DNA of 64,000 nucleotides from positions 248,001 to 312,000 of the forward strand of contig SJRY01000257.1 in the NCBI GenBank assembly GCA_011319805.1, in the 5' to 3' direction. The DNA comes from Macrocybe gigantea. Its lineage: Eukaryota; Basidiomycota; Agaricomycetes; Agaricales; Callistosporiaceae. A program made the translations under genes and the position numbers. The notes below the pieces were generated by a model that saw only the letters and a list, made by a program, of their open reading frames with translations, did not search any database and was not told the origin of the DNA. Of the stretch, positions 1-9,803 are shown in pieces. The stretch's first letter is position 1, and the number at the start of each line of letters is the position of its first letter.

Positions 1-205
1 GGTGAGACGTTTTCCCTTTATTCCTGCTCAGCTTTCAGGGTCGCTGAAGGCGTTGTACAGATCGATTTACCGCCATACAGGGATTACAACACGTTAGAGC
101 AGAAGTTGACCTTGGCCGTCGAGTGAGTCACTTCCACTTTCCATGCGCATATCATTTTATTCATCTCCTCTCAACAGAGAAACGGTTGGATTTGGTCAGG
201 AATAA
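1..205 (+). CDS. RSP5: HECT E3 ubiquitin ligase, Rsp5/Nedd4 type (3' end only)
   Basis: The window opens one base before an intron (GT at 2, AG at 59-60). Two short terminal exons follow, 61-122 and 178-205, split by an intron at 123-177 with GTGAGT and CAG ends. They read IDLPPYRDYNTLEQKLTLAV, then EETVGFGQE and TAA at 203-205. This matches the closing residues of the HECT C-lobe in Rsp5, where yeast Rsp5 also ends in GFGQE. Family knowledge: Rsp5 ubiquitinates membrane proteins and other targets through WW-domain adaptors. The catalytic cysteine lies about 20-25 residues before the window edge and cannot be seen. The remaining C-lobe tail has no frame damage. Identity is secure for the HECT family and strong for the Rsp5 subfamily. 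Confidence 0.9.
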
Positions 206-490
206 TTTGCGGGATATCTTTTTCTCTCTCTTTCGTTGGTCCGCCCACCCACTTCTCTTCGCATTGCGGTTATTAAGGGGATAATAATGTGTCGTTGTAC
301 TGACCTTGAGCATCATCGCAAGCGAATTCGACCAATTTTTAAAACATACTTGGCCTACTCTAAGCATCGCCGTGATTACCATCATAAAATACGATACTGT
401 GCGCGTTTTTTAAAGGCCCCGAATGTGTCCCAATCAAAACTTCTCAAATGCAAACGCGAGATAAATATCTGCAAGGGCTTTTATATGAGG

Positions 491-2243
491 CTACGTAGAT
501 CTGAGGTGGCGGACACGTACTGGCGGCGTCCCATCCATTGCGCTCACCCCATTTGGATCGACCACTTTCATCCTTATCATTAATGGTCCAAACTCGGCAT
601 CGCCCCGGTGCTCCTTAAAAACGTGGTGGAACTCCTGTTTGTATGTGAGCCGGAGTTGGAATTCCGCCGCGAGCCTGGTCAAGTTCTGCGTAAGACGGCA
701 GACTTTGGATTGGGGAAGAAATAACGGCTCGCACCGCACAAAATCGTCCCAATACACGACGTATTCCGGGACGTTCTTGGCCGTACGGCGATGGGTGTGT
801 GCGCTTGTCGAACCGGACGCTGTACACAGCGTTTCCGAACTGCAATTCCTCTGCATCCGCCGGAAGACGATCCAAGCGCTTCCTGCACAAAGGAAGGACT
901 TTCAGCGTGAGTTGACTGGGAAGGAAAACAAAAGGGAGGCTGACATCAATTCAGACGCGTTTGGTATTGTCCCGATAAAGACGCCGCCTGGCCGGAGCCA
1001 GTGCGCAACGTTACCGAGCATGCAGCGCGCCTTCTCCTCCGTCTCGAACGCGTAGTGCATGCAAAACTGCATCGACACGGTATCGAACGGGTGCTTCAAC
1101 TTTTCGGACGGGACGCCCTTGCTCAACGGCTCGCTATAGCAGTCGAGCGCTACGAAGGTCGCCTCGAAACGTGGCGCGCGCATGGCCTCCCACCGGGCGC
1201 GCGCCTGCTCAATGGAAATGGCGGCGACATCTAAATAAAAGGGGGTGAGCGTCTTTTGCATGAAGCGAGCGCCTCGCTTACCAGCTCCCACCATCTCTCG
1301 GATACGTGCTTTTGCCCATTTGTTGAGGTCACCGCCTTTGCCAATGCCCATATCGAGCACTTTTCCCGCGCGACCGCGTCCCGCTAGCTTGCCGCTTTCG
1401 GGAGATGAGTACCGACTTTATCCAGTTGTTGAAATTCCGGAGTCCAATGATGGGTGACTCGAAGCGCTGGTGTACGCCGACCTCTGGCCGCTCGTTGTCT
1501 AATGGAAAGTGCTTGGTTAAATTGGGCACAACATGGTTAAGACCAGCTCACAGTGATCAGCCACCATACCGGCGTCATTCGCAAATTTTTTAGAGGGTGG
1601 CTCATCCGTTGACTCCTCTAACTTGCGTTTCTTACCTAATAGCTTTTGGGCTCCAAGGCCATACTCATTGTTATAACGCTCAATCTCGTCTCGAGTAAGA
1701 GGAACATTGACAGAAGATGCAGGAGTTATCCGTTTAACCGGATTATAGGGCCGCACGACAGGCTGAACAAGCTTTGTGGTTGCAGGCATTGGAGGCGGAG
1801 ATGGTGAGACAGAAGACGGCAGTTGGGGACTAAATGCCACCGGTGGTGAAGGAACAGGGGATGGTATTTTATGCGACGAGATTGCGGTATATGGGTCCAG
1901 GGCGGGTGATTGTGACGGGGTTAAGGGAATTGATGGAAGCACTGGTCGAGGTAGAGTGTCCCGTGAGATGGATGATCTCCGGAACCGAGCAGGTGTATCT
2001 TGCGTCAAGTCAAGAGAAGGGCGACGGAAAGGCTCGACCTGAGCTAATCTGTCATCCGCATCATCGTTCGAGTGCAAGATGTGAGAGAGGGTCGATCGAC
2101 GACGGGGCGGTGTCCTCAGGGCGGGTTCCTGAGGCTCCGCGTTCAAAATAACAGAAATATCTGTCGCCCTGCGACTCAAAGGAGGGCTTGCGGTAACGAG
2201 ATTGCTAGTGTCTGACCTCGGTGAGGCAGAAGAACGACCAAGA
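491..2243 (-). pseudogene. ABD1: mRNA cap guanine-N7 methyltransferase (Abd1/RNMT), 5' end lost and frame broken
   Basis: The product would add the N7 methyl of the mRNA cap, using S-adenosylmethionine. The SAM-binding loop reads [12 protein letters not shown] (the family usually has Cys where Ile stands). Other conserved blocks are [48 protein letters not shown] and NVPEYVVYWDDF. Recognisable introns lie at 686-734, 883-944, 1231-1281 and 1499-1551. Three defects are visible. (1) No start codon: the reading frame runs in from a Ty3/gypsy fragment at about 2244. (2) The frame changes between ISR and GKVLDMG near 1361-1400, either from an extra base in the run at 1361-1364 or from loss of a short loop. 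(3) Near 770-790, between SPYG and NVPEY, about a dozen usual residues are missing and the frame shifts. The C-terminus after RMKVV is also degraded. A relic or a rearranged copy is likelier than a working capping gene. Confidence 0.72.
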
Positions 2244-2628
2244 TTATAGATTTTATTTTCATCTATCAAAGGGATTGTATGATTTACAGCCCTTAACAGT
2301 GGTCAGACAGGAGGTGTTCCTCCTAAAATGTCGGCACATTTGAGATACCAACTCTCACGGAGCTGTTCGATCCGTTTTTCATCTCTACCAGGGGTCCCTC
2401 CCCCTCTAGGCGTCGTTTGCACGGCGCCTAACCTCTCAGTTTTCTTACAGGGGATGGGGTTCCCCTCGTCGTCAGCCCCCGAGTGTGGTCAGGGGCTCGT
2501 GATAGGGGCACGAGCCTTAAGCGCTCGTGGTCGCGTGGCAGCTGCGGGCGGCCCGTTTGGGCGATTCGTCACTGCCACCCCCTGGCCGCGTCTCTTTTCA
2601 GCGAGCGCAGCCATTTCTTCTTCAGGCG

Positions 2629-3445
2629 TCATCGCCTTGATGCGGAGACCTTTGAGGCCTCCGATGAGGATCTCCCGTGCGCGTACGCATACTGTAGGAT
2701 TATATCCTGGGCGTACATGAATCGTACGCCTAATATAACGTCGTATCGGTCGACGTTCACGATGTCAAAGTAGATATCCTCTACTTTCAAGGGTCCCAAT
2801 TGCCCGGCGACCCTAGCCCCTCGTGAGATCGAGGAGCGGCTGCCTACGCAGCCCAACTGCAGGGGGAACCTGCTTCACAAGCAGGAATGTTCCTGCTTCG
2901 GATACCCGAGCAAAGTCAGGGGACATCATGTTGGCACTGCTACCAGTGTCGAACAACGCGTAGGCGTCTACGCCGTTGATTTTCATATAGGCAGCCAAAC
3001 ACTGCCTCTCCTTCTTAGGAACTTCAGGACGTTCCTCCACCCGTTTGCTAATCGTGCGAGCACGATAGGGCAACTCGTCTGACTGAGGAGTCGTCTCGGG
3101 TTGGAATGCCCTGAAATATTCTTCATCGATGACGACGAAGACAGCTCCAGCTCGCTCGGGAGCTTCATCTTCCATTTCAGGAGAAACCTCCTCCATTTCT
3201 TCTAGGACGTAAGTGTCCTCAGGATCATATTGATCCCCGTCTAGGCCCTCGACGACATCATCGTCGTCGGCGCCCTGCTCGACTTCAGGCGCAGGCTCTT
3301 CAGCAGGCGCCTCGTCCGTATCGACGGCATCTTCGTCGACATGCAGCGCGTAGTTACGCGCTCTCTGCTGGGTCTTCCCAGCAGTAACGACGGACTTACA
3401 GTCGTTGGCGTAGTGGCCTAACTTGCCACATTTATAACAAGTCAC
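2629..3445 (-). pseudogene. gypsy CCHC zinc knuckle and aspartic protease
   Basis: The segment opens with a CCHC knuckle, CYKCGKLGHYANDC (spacing C-x2-C-x4-H-x4-C), the nucleic-acid-binding end of Gag. An acidic linker follows, rich in Asp, Glu and Ala. The retropepsin half-site comes next: ALFDTGSSANMMS, with the catalytic Asp in DTGS near 2945. After a frame change around 2840 the protease tail continues with VDRYDVILGVRFM, the usual flap and C-terminal region of gypsy proteases. Family knowledge: it would dimerise and cleave the Gag-Pol polyprotein. The frame change and the stops downstream make it inactive as written. Confidence 0.78.
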
Positions 3446-3957
3446 CTTTGACTTGTCAGGGGCGCGCTGGGTTGGTTAGACCCAGAGTGCACCCTTCCAC
3501 CATCCTTAGCAACTTGGTTTGAGTTGCTGGCGGGGCGGCCTTCAGCCGGCTTGCATTCTGCCGGCCTCCAGGGCCTGAGGCGAACCAGACGGTTGCCTCG
3601 AGAAGGCCCTGACGGCACAGGATGCGCCGTTCGCAGGGAGGAGGGATGCGCTCCGCTTCCTCCTTCGGCTCGTCGCCGCGAGCCGATGTAATGGAGGGTT
3701 GCCTCCATTTGACGTATCGCCTCGATGAGTTCATCGGGCATAGCCAGCTCGATGTTAATCGGCCGGCTCTTCAACGTCGCTTCCACCATCTCATGGGGAA
3801 GGCTGTTAAGGAACTTGCGCTTGAGCGTTCCTTCATCAGGAGGATTAATCATCCTTTCGGCGGCCTGGACGATATCGTTCCAGTAGCCGAGGGCTCCTTT
3901 TGCCCTAGTATATTTCACGGCCTCGAAGGCTTCAACAGCCTTTTGAGCCGTCACTTC
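3442..3957 (-). pseudogene. gypsy Gag (C-terminal part)
   Basis: This frame contains the retrotransposon Gag core: TAQKAVEAFEAVKYTRAKGAL, then WNDIVQAAERMINPPDEGTL and KFLNSLPHEMVEATL, followed by a basic proline- and serine-rich linker. Gag would form the particle that packages element RNA. The N-terminal half is missing because the element is cut off at about 3975. The frame ends in a stop at 3442 just as the CCHC knuckle begins in the next frame. The two may once have been one polyprotein that lost its frame. A programmed shift is possible, but I see no slippery heptamer. Confidence 0.75.
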
Positions 3958-3975
3958 TGTTAAGAAGCGTCAGAA

Positions 3976-4317
3976 GCTCGCCGCATGGCTCGCTTCGCCC
4001 GAAACGACGATCAAAAACTTCCTCATCGCGAAACACGTCCCCGCGTCCAGATTCTCGCCTCACACGCGCGTCGTGTGCCTACCTGGGTTCACAGCGACCA
4101 TGCGCGAGGAGCTGGAGGCGCTCCAGAACGTCGTTGGGCCGAGGCCCTCAAGCTCGTCAAATTCGAGGACGACCCGATGAACAGGCGCGTCGTGTCGTCG
4201 TGGCCGGCCCGTTTCGACAATACCTACGCCCTCAGCTTGGGCTTCGTCGTCGACGAGGGTGGTATGGAGCCTATTGTCCGGCGGTTCCAGAAAGACGTCG
4301 CTACGGGCATAGCATGA
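3976..4317 (+). pseudogene. D-erythronate dehydrogenase-like (NAD-dependent epimerase/dehydratase) C-terminal fragment
   Basis: From about 3978 the plus strand reads LAAWLASPETTIKNFLIAKH, then VVCLPGFTATMREELEALQN. After a one-base frame change near 4135 it continues EALKLVKFEDDPMNRRVVSS, WPARFDNTYALSLGF and a stop at 4315-4317. The WPxRFD and LGF pattern is the C-terminal end of DenD-type short-chain dehydrogenases, which oxidise four-carbon sugar acids with NAD. The Rossmann half with the nucleotide-binding glycine motif is absent because the gypsy fragment begins where it should be. No start codon or promoter remains. It is therefore a stranded 3' end, and the family is inferred from these motifs only. 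Confidence 0.55.
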
Positions 4318-4801
4318 ATTTGAACCATACATATGCTGTTCCGTCATCGTTATTCATCATGGCCAATCTTCATTGTAACATACCCCACAAGGTCCCGCCA
4401 TGAATAAAAACCAGTTAGAATTATCAAGGGACACGTTCCATTCTCAGGTAAGACGTGAAATCATGAACGAACGGGGATTGCGCTACTTCTTGTGCTCAAG
4501 CGACCAACGGCCGGTTATTGGACATCCAAGCATATCACCTGCCATCCGCATGACATCTTCGTGACCGTCTGCGCGGAGGACATAATGAGAAACTGCATTG
4601 TTACCAACAAGAACATGCGCAACTCACTTTGCTCGACATTAGAAGGTCCCTACGAACACAATCAGCCAAATGGCAACCACCCAACGGAATCAGGAAGAGC
4701 AAACTCACTAGTTCTTCTAGTCGGTACCCCTCGCTCTTCAAACTACGCGAGGGTCAGAGAAGGCGACCCAGAGAAGCATCTCAGGCCAAAATAAAAATGA
4801 C
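4318..4801. other. Spacer, no gene seen
   Basis: This lies between the dehydrogenase fragment and the 3' end of the MpaB-like gene. I find no splice-consistent coding sequence, RNA gene or repeat. Confidence 0.5.
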
Positions 4802-6539
4802 TCACTGAGTGCTAGGCATCTCATCGTAAAATCCGATCGACACCGCGAGCTTGTCCACCAAGCCTTGGAGTCCTCCGCTCCGCGGCTTGTACCACGGCCT
4901 CGCGGCCCACCTGCCAACGTAGGACCAGACTCAATCAGTTGCCGGGGCTGAGAAGGCGGAGGGAAACCATACCTCGTAGGGTACAACCTCGGACACTCAC
5001 CCTCCGGCTGCTCCAGCTTGACTACGCTCTTCGCCTCCATCCGCGGGAGACAGAACCAGCGCTGGAAGAACGCCGAGCTCTTGAGCACGGTCCACACGAT
5101 CGCGTGCATCCACCACGGCTGAGCCAGCTGCCTGGATTCACGCGCCATAAGTGTCCTCACCATACGTAAAATATAAAGCATACGCACATCATCGCGACCC
5201 GCACGTGGTCGTCGAGGACGGCGAACGACAGACGCCGGAAGAAGTTCTTGATCCCGAATCGCTCGGGCACAGCGTGCAGCAGCTCGTCCGTCGTGTATCC
5301 CGCAACGTCGTGGTTCGTCTGTGCGGGGACCATGTGCTCCTTCTCGTATGCCTGGTTGCAGTTCGATAATCAGAACACAAGGCATAAAAGGTCATCAAGC
5401 GCAAATAAAGCGCACAGTGCTCCAAGCTTTAAGCTCTTCCAGTGTATCGGGTATATCCTTGATACCCATCCTCTGGCCGATTTCCTTCCAAAAAATAAAA
5501 TACGCCTATTGCAAAGTCGATCAGCCACCCGCGGCGAACCAACTCCAAGACATCGACTAACGTCGCATTCCATGGCAGAAAGGGCTCTCCATCCCCACTT
5601 GGCGGCCCAATACTGCCCTCGCTAAATCAGCTCCCTGATCCTGAACGCGAACTCGAGAGAACGCACCTGCGGTTCGAGAATGAACAGAGCGAGCGTGAAC
5701 AAATAATCATCGTTCGTCTGGATACCATACGATGCGTGATCAGACGCGACGGAACAAAGAGCTTGGTAAATGATCATGACGCACGATCTTGTACCTCGAG
5801 TGCAGCCAGTTGATTCGTGCGAGAGCGATCATGGCACGCGGGTCAGCTTCCTCTGTGGGCAAGGCACCTTCCATGGGGAGGTCAAAGAACCCGTTGATTG
5901 GACATCGTATGAAGGTGCCTGTCAAAAACGACACAAGCCCCTTTCAGTCGCGTCAACTCTTAAACGCCTCTCCCTGCTCACTGATGAGAATTTCCGTCTA
6001 ATGACCGCCGAAGGCGCCGGGGAGGGAAGTGATCAGCCATGACGCTATCACATAACAGCGAAACGCGAGGCTCACATCAGCGTACCGCTTCGATATCAAC
6101 TTTTTCGATCCCAGCTCCTTCGTCGCGGCGAGTATCGTCGATATCGATGGCTGACAAAAGATGCACTCGATCAGCAACCGGGGCACTCGGAGCCGAGCGC
6201 TCGATGAGAGAAACGGATAAACGCGCTCACCACAGCGTACGTCTTGAACAACGCAAAGGACAGCGAGAGCACTATGAGCTCCGGCATATCGTACAGCGCC
6301 GAGCAATACACGACGCTCTGCGCCTCTCGCGGCGTGAGCTCGCCACGGGCCCACTTGGCCTCGTAGCGCCGGTGTAGCGCCTCGAACCGCCGCCATCTCT
6401 TGGCACGCACGAGCGCGACGTAGGTGGAGACGAGCCCTAGCGCGGTGAGGACGGTTTTGCAGCTTGAGCTGGTGGCGAGGCCGAGCTCGAAGGGCACCCT
6501 GAGCAGGGAATAAATCGACGGTGTAGATGTCGAGTTCAT
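4802..6539 (-). CDS. ER-bound MpaB-like heme oxygenase
   Basis: This is a multi-exon gene of the MpaB / rubber-oxygenase (DUF2236) family. Start ATG is at 6539 (MNSTSTPSIYSLL) and TGA at 4802-4804. A membrane segment near the N-terminus (VLTALGLVSTYVALV) is followed by a basic RAKRWRRF. Conserved blocks, in order across about eight short introns, are YCSALYDMPELIVLSLSFAL, ISKRYAD, DPRAMIALARINWLHSRY, FWKEIGQRMGIKDIP, HMVPAQTNHDVAGYTTDELL, DDHVRVAMM and QPWWMHAIV. Family knowledge: MpaB is an integral ER oxygenase that cleaves the farnesyl chain in mycophenolic acid synthesis. Agaricomycetes carry many copies of unknown substrate. No frame damage is visible. No other pathway gene adjoins it, so its substrate cannot be guessed. 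Confidence 0.85.
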
Positions 6540-7045
6540 TCTCGATAGGAAGGTCAAGTTACGAGTTATTGAGCGGTGGTCCAAGACGACTGCGGCGGAA
6601 ATTTATGTCTTACTATATGTCGAGCTAGACCTGTTGAAGCAGCAAGCGTTGCACAAGACGGATGAAGAGTGAGCGCTATGAGCAAGAGGAGGATCAGAAA
6701 GCCTCATGTGATATATGAGAATATCTTTCTGGCATAAATATTTTCGCTAATGATGCCCGTCGATCCAAAAAGGAGGAAGATTGATAAGGCAAAAAAAAAA
6801 TAGAAAAGGGTCCGCACGGAGGCTGACCGGCGATCCCTTGTGGAGTCTGGACTCGCATGTCAAAAAGCCAAAAGCGACGAAGCTCAGGCAGTCTTCCAAG
6901 ATCACCTTGGCGATCTCTACCACCACCTACTGGGGGGCAAAGGTCGGAGATCTCGCACTGCCGCGTGAAGACGCTTTCCAAACTCCTTCAAGGCAGTTTG
7001 TATCGCGAACGCATTCCGGTGCAATCAATCATCGATTCGTCTAGC
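6540..7045. other. Spacer between MpaB-like gene and TAF11
   Basis: The spacer holds the promoter side of the MpaB-like gene and the 3' flank of TAF11. A short plus-strand open stretch at about 6590-6672 ends AEIYVLLYVELDLLKQQ and a stop. It has no partner exons, and I do not call it a gene. Confidence 0.5.
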
Positions 7046-8249
7046 TCATCGCACAAAAAGCCGCTTAGACCGCAAAGGCCGCGCGGCACCGACTCGACCT
7101 GTCTCCGCTTGATATATCCTGTACGCCTCGCGCAAGTGGTCGGCGAAAGGGGGCCCGTCTCGCCGCGGCGAGCCTGGACTGCGCGAGCTGATTCCCAAAA
7201 AGAAAAAAAAAAATGAGTGCATGAGGAATGAAAGGGATTCAAAGCATGCGAACCTCTCTCGATGATCTCGCCCACAAACACCTTTGCGAAACCGGCGACA
7301 ATCTGTGCGACGGGCTGAGAGACCTGTTGGCCGAGCGTCTGCTGAATGACCTGGACATTCATGTTTGGCGTGAATGAGTTTGATGATGATCTGGCTACGG
7401 TATATGCGTTGCTTACTTTGCGAACTGCCTGCTTGGGCAGCGCATGACGCCTGTACGCCTCGAATCGGTCGTATTGCTCCGCATAAAGTTGTCCATCAAC
7501 ACCCTGCGAAGAGAGATAGAGCATGAGAACCACAGCAGAGACGATGCAACCGAGCAAACACACTTGAGATTGTCCTTTGACTGGCTCTGAAACGACAGCT
7601 GCGCCGAATAGTCGTCATCGGCCATGGCAGGCAATATCTCGTCCTCGTCCGCCTCTTCCTCCACGCCCACAGCAAATCTTCCAAGCGGCGCACCGCCGAC
7701 TCCAGCTTCCGACAGGCAGAATAGGAGGAGCGACGTGCCCGATGCCGACGAAGGGACGCCAGGGGCGCCAGTGGCCATGCTGATCAGCCCAGCCGTGTCA
7801 AGACGAGGTATGCCGCAGCCGTCGCTGTCGTCGCCGTACCAGGCTCGACGCTGCTTGGCCTGCCCCCCTGCCCAGGCCGCCGTCGTAGCCGTCGGTAGAG
7901 AGAAACTATACAAGCCTCCGCTCGACACGCCAACAGCCGCTGCCGCGCTCGCGCTCGCCGCCGCACTCGAGGCAGCGGTGGTGGTGTCATGGGGCTGGGG
8001 CGTCTGAGACTGTCGGCCGGGCGTGGAGCCCAGACGGGTGTATGCGGTGTAGGCTTGGAACGCAGACGACGCAGGCAGCGTCGGCGTCGTCGTTTGCGGG
8101 AAGTGGGTCGACGCAGCACTAGATGGTCTTGAGGCGCTGGCTGCACTGGCTGCGGTCGTCGTCGTGGCCCATTGCAGGTGGGGGTACTGTGGCTGCTGCT
8201 GCTGCGCAGACTGAGGAGGAGTCGTGGTGGGTTTGGGTGAAGCGACCAT
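7046..8249 (-). CDS. TAF11: TFIID subunit TAF11 (histone-fold TAFII28)
   Basis: The product pairs with TAF13 through a histone fold in the TFIID complex. Start ATG is at 8249 and TGA at 7046-7048. The N-terminal 200 residues are low-complexity (Ser, Thr, Ala, Gln, Pro). After an acidic DDDYSAQLSFQSQSK segment comes the conserved C-terminal domain: YDRFEAYRRHALPKQAVRK, VIQQTLGQQVSQPVAQIVAG, FAKVFVGEIIE, ARAVQARRGETGP, DHLREAYRIYQ and the terminal RPLRSKRLFVR. Introns fall between these blocks. Two single-base frame breaks are needed to join them, near 7485 (between LMDNF and AEQYDR) and near 7143 (between GPLSP and DHLRE). Both look like one missing base. TAF11 is normally essential, so sequence error is the likeliest cause. 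The start lies 44 nt downstream of an initiator tRNA gene. Confidence 0.88.
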
Positions 8250-8270
8250 GATGAAAGTGTAAAGAAATTT

Positions 8271-8276
8271 AAAAAA
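8271..8276 (-). terminator. RNA polymerase III terminator (T6)
   Basis: A run of six T on the minus strand lies 17 nt past the tRNA 3' end. It is the expected Pol III stop and falls inside the TAF11 5' flank. Confidence 0.6.
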
Positions 8277-8292
8277 TATAAATTGAGAATTT

Positions 8293-8363
8293 AGCAGCAA
8301 CTTGTTTCGATCAAGTGACCTCGGGGTTATGGGCCCCGCGCGCTTCCACTGCGCCATGCTGCT
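8293..8363 (-). tRNA. Initiator tRNA-Met (CAT)
   Basis: This is a 71-nt cloverleaf without an intron. The acceptor stem AGCAGCA/TGCTGCT pairs perfectly, with the A1:U72 pair typical of eukaryotic initiators. The anticodon stem CGGGG/CCCCG encloses loop CCCATAA, with the three G:C pairs that mark initiator tRNA. The T stem ACTTG/CAAGT encloses loop ATCGAAA, with A54 instead of T54, another initiator hallmark. CCA is not encoded, as usual in eukaryotes. The D-arm (A box) and T-arm (B box) supply the internal Pol III promoter. It occupies the roughly 200-bp gap between the divergent TAF11 and ELP6 starts. Confidence 0.97.
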
Positions 8364-8450
8364 CTGTTTATCCATCCCATAAAGATTATACTTAAGGATG
8401 ATAAAAGGCGTAAGTCAAACATCCGTTACGACATTTTTAAACAATTTACA

Positions 8451-9347
8451 ATGCTGCCTCCGTTCAATCTGCCCCAGGGAATCGTTCTGCTCATAACAGA
8501 CCAACTGGCCGCTCCAGCAGACTTTCTACTGCACAAATGCCTCGCAGCGCACATCAAAACCGCACCGCAATCAAAGCACGTCATCTTTTCTGTCTCGGAG
8601 GGAATCTCGCGGTGGAAAGCCATCGCATCGAAATCCGTGAGCCCGTTCAAAACACGCCTGACGCGTCCTCCATCCTGACTCGTCTTTGCGCAGAACATCA
8701 ACCTCACACAACACATCGACTCTGGCTCGCTCCACTTTATAGACGTCCTATCTCATGTCCCGCTTCCTCCAGATGACGCCCAGAGACCGGCGCTGCGACC
8801 GCTCTTGGCCATCTTATCCGATTCTCTGAAAGAATCGCCAGAAGGGGCGCTCGTCATATTGGACGACATCACCGTCCTGGCCTGGATCGGATTCAACGCA
8901 ACCGACGTCACGCGCTTCATCCGAGCAGCGCGCGCTCTGTGTCTCCAGGTATGGCCTCCATCACCTTCGCCGCCGCCCTCCCCCACATTTTTCACCCATG
9001 TCGTCAGTCAAAGGCGACGCTGGTCATCCGACATCACGTCCTCGCTCTGGGCGAACCGGACGATCTGTTCCACCGTCTGCTTCAGATCTGCACATACCAT
9101 CTAGAAGTCCTCCCGCTCGCGAGCGGACGGAGCGGATCGGTCAGCGGAGAGGTGCGTGTTCCAAAGAAGGGTCAAGGCCATGCTGACCCCTCCTCGTCTT
9201 CTCTTTACGTAGATCGCACTTCACACCGGGCCTTGTACCCTCCCTGGAGACATCAAAACGATGCCACGCACCTCTGCTCTGCAATATCGATTGACGGACA
9301 CCGGGGCCGTGTTCTTTGAACGGGGCACAAGCGGCGTCGTCCTCTGA
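8451..9347 (+). CDS. ELP6: Elongator complex subunit Elp6
   Basis: The gene has four exons: 8451-8636, 8694-8948, 9008-9151 and 9213-9347. All junctions are GT-AG and the frame is intact. The protein starts MLPPFNLPQGIVLLITDQ, then LAAPADFLLHKCLAAH and SEGISRWKAIASK. The middle reads LHFIDVLSHV and GALVILDDITVLAWIGF, and the end CTLPGDIKTMPRTSALQY. This is the Elp6 layout: a RecA-like fold without a Walker A motif. Family knowledge: Elp6 forms a hexameric ring with Elp4 and Elp5 that helps Elongator modify wobble uridine in tRNA. The length (about 240 residues) fits. It is divergent from TAF11, with a tRNA gene in the shared upstream region. Confidence 0.85.
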
Positions 9348-9803
9348 ATCAGCTCGTCTCTACATAAAAATCGCTCCTAAATCGTGTTAGTCCTTACATA
9401 GCCGGCACACGAGTGAGCAATTGCTTCACGCATTCTCATCATCGAGAAAGCCACGTCGACAGAATTTCCACACAAGACGAAACATAGCAGACGTCGAACG
9501 AATAGATTCAGATCGTCATGGTTTTCGACTGACACGAGCACTGTCTCAGCCTCGTGAGCAGTTCCTTCTGATCGCGTGCTTTGATCGCATGTTCCTACTT
9601 CAATCTCGCACGAATTCAAAAGACCTTTGCGACATACAAACAAAATCAATGATTTCACATTTCACGACATTGTACACTGCGATGCTTTCCAAAAAAAAAA
9701 AGAGAGAGGGAGAGAAATTTTCCAAAGTGTTCGATCCCACATTCACTTCTCATCGGCTTAGTTGGCTAAAGAAGAGGACACGGTTCAGCGATCATGCTAT
9801 CCG
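9348..9803. other. Spacer between ELP6 and lectin 1 (convergent)
   Basis: I see no gene. An A-rich/purine run (about 9690-9715) is the only compositional oddity. Confidence 0.5.

Larger units (their letters stand above)
2244..3975 (-). mobile_element. Ty3/gypsy retrotransposon fragment (gag - protease - start of RT linker)
   Basis: Read on the minus strand, this stretch holds the end of a retroviral-type Gag, a CCHC zinc knuckle, a pepsin-like protease and the linker before reverse transcriptase. The linker is recognisable by LKCADILGG and then NHTIPLIDENKIY, a segment that in fungal gypsy elements immediately precedes the RT domain. No RT, RNase H, integrase or LTR is present. On its 3' side it stops at about 2244, where cap methyltransferase sequence takes over in the same frame. 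On its 5' side it stops at about 3975, where a dehydrogenase-like fragment starts on the opposite strand. There are in-frame stops (TGA near 2304) and a Gag-protease frame change near 3465. It is a decayed fragment that cannot move on its own. Confidence 0.85.

Noticed and set aside
236..583. 115-codon plus-strand open frame after the RSP5 end
   Set aside because: It lacks recognisable motifs and overlaps the tail of the methyltransferase relic on the other strand. Composition is that of spacer sequence.
6590..6672. Short plus-strand coding-like stretch ending LLKQQALHKTDEE
   Set aside because: It is about 27 codons with no start codon or partner exon, and lies in the promoter of the MpaB-like gene.
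8250..8375. Extension of the TAF11 reading frame upstream through the tRNA gene
   Set aside because: The extra N-terminal residues would be translated from antisense-free tRNA sequence. The ATG at 8249 with the low-complexity N-tail is the sensible start.
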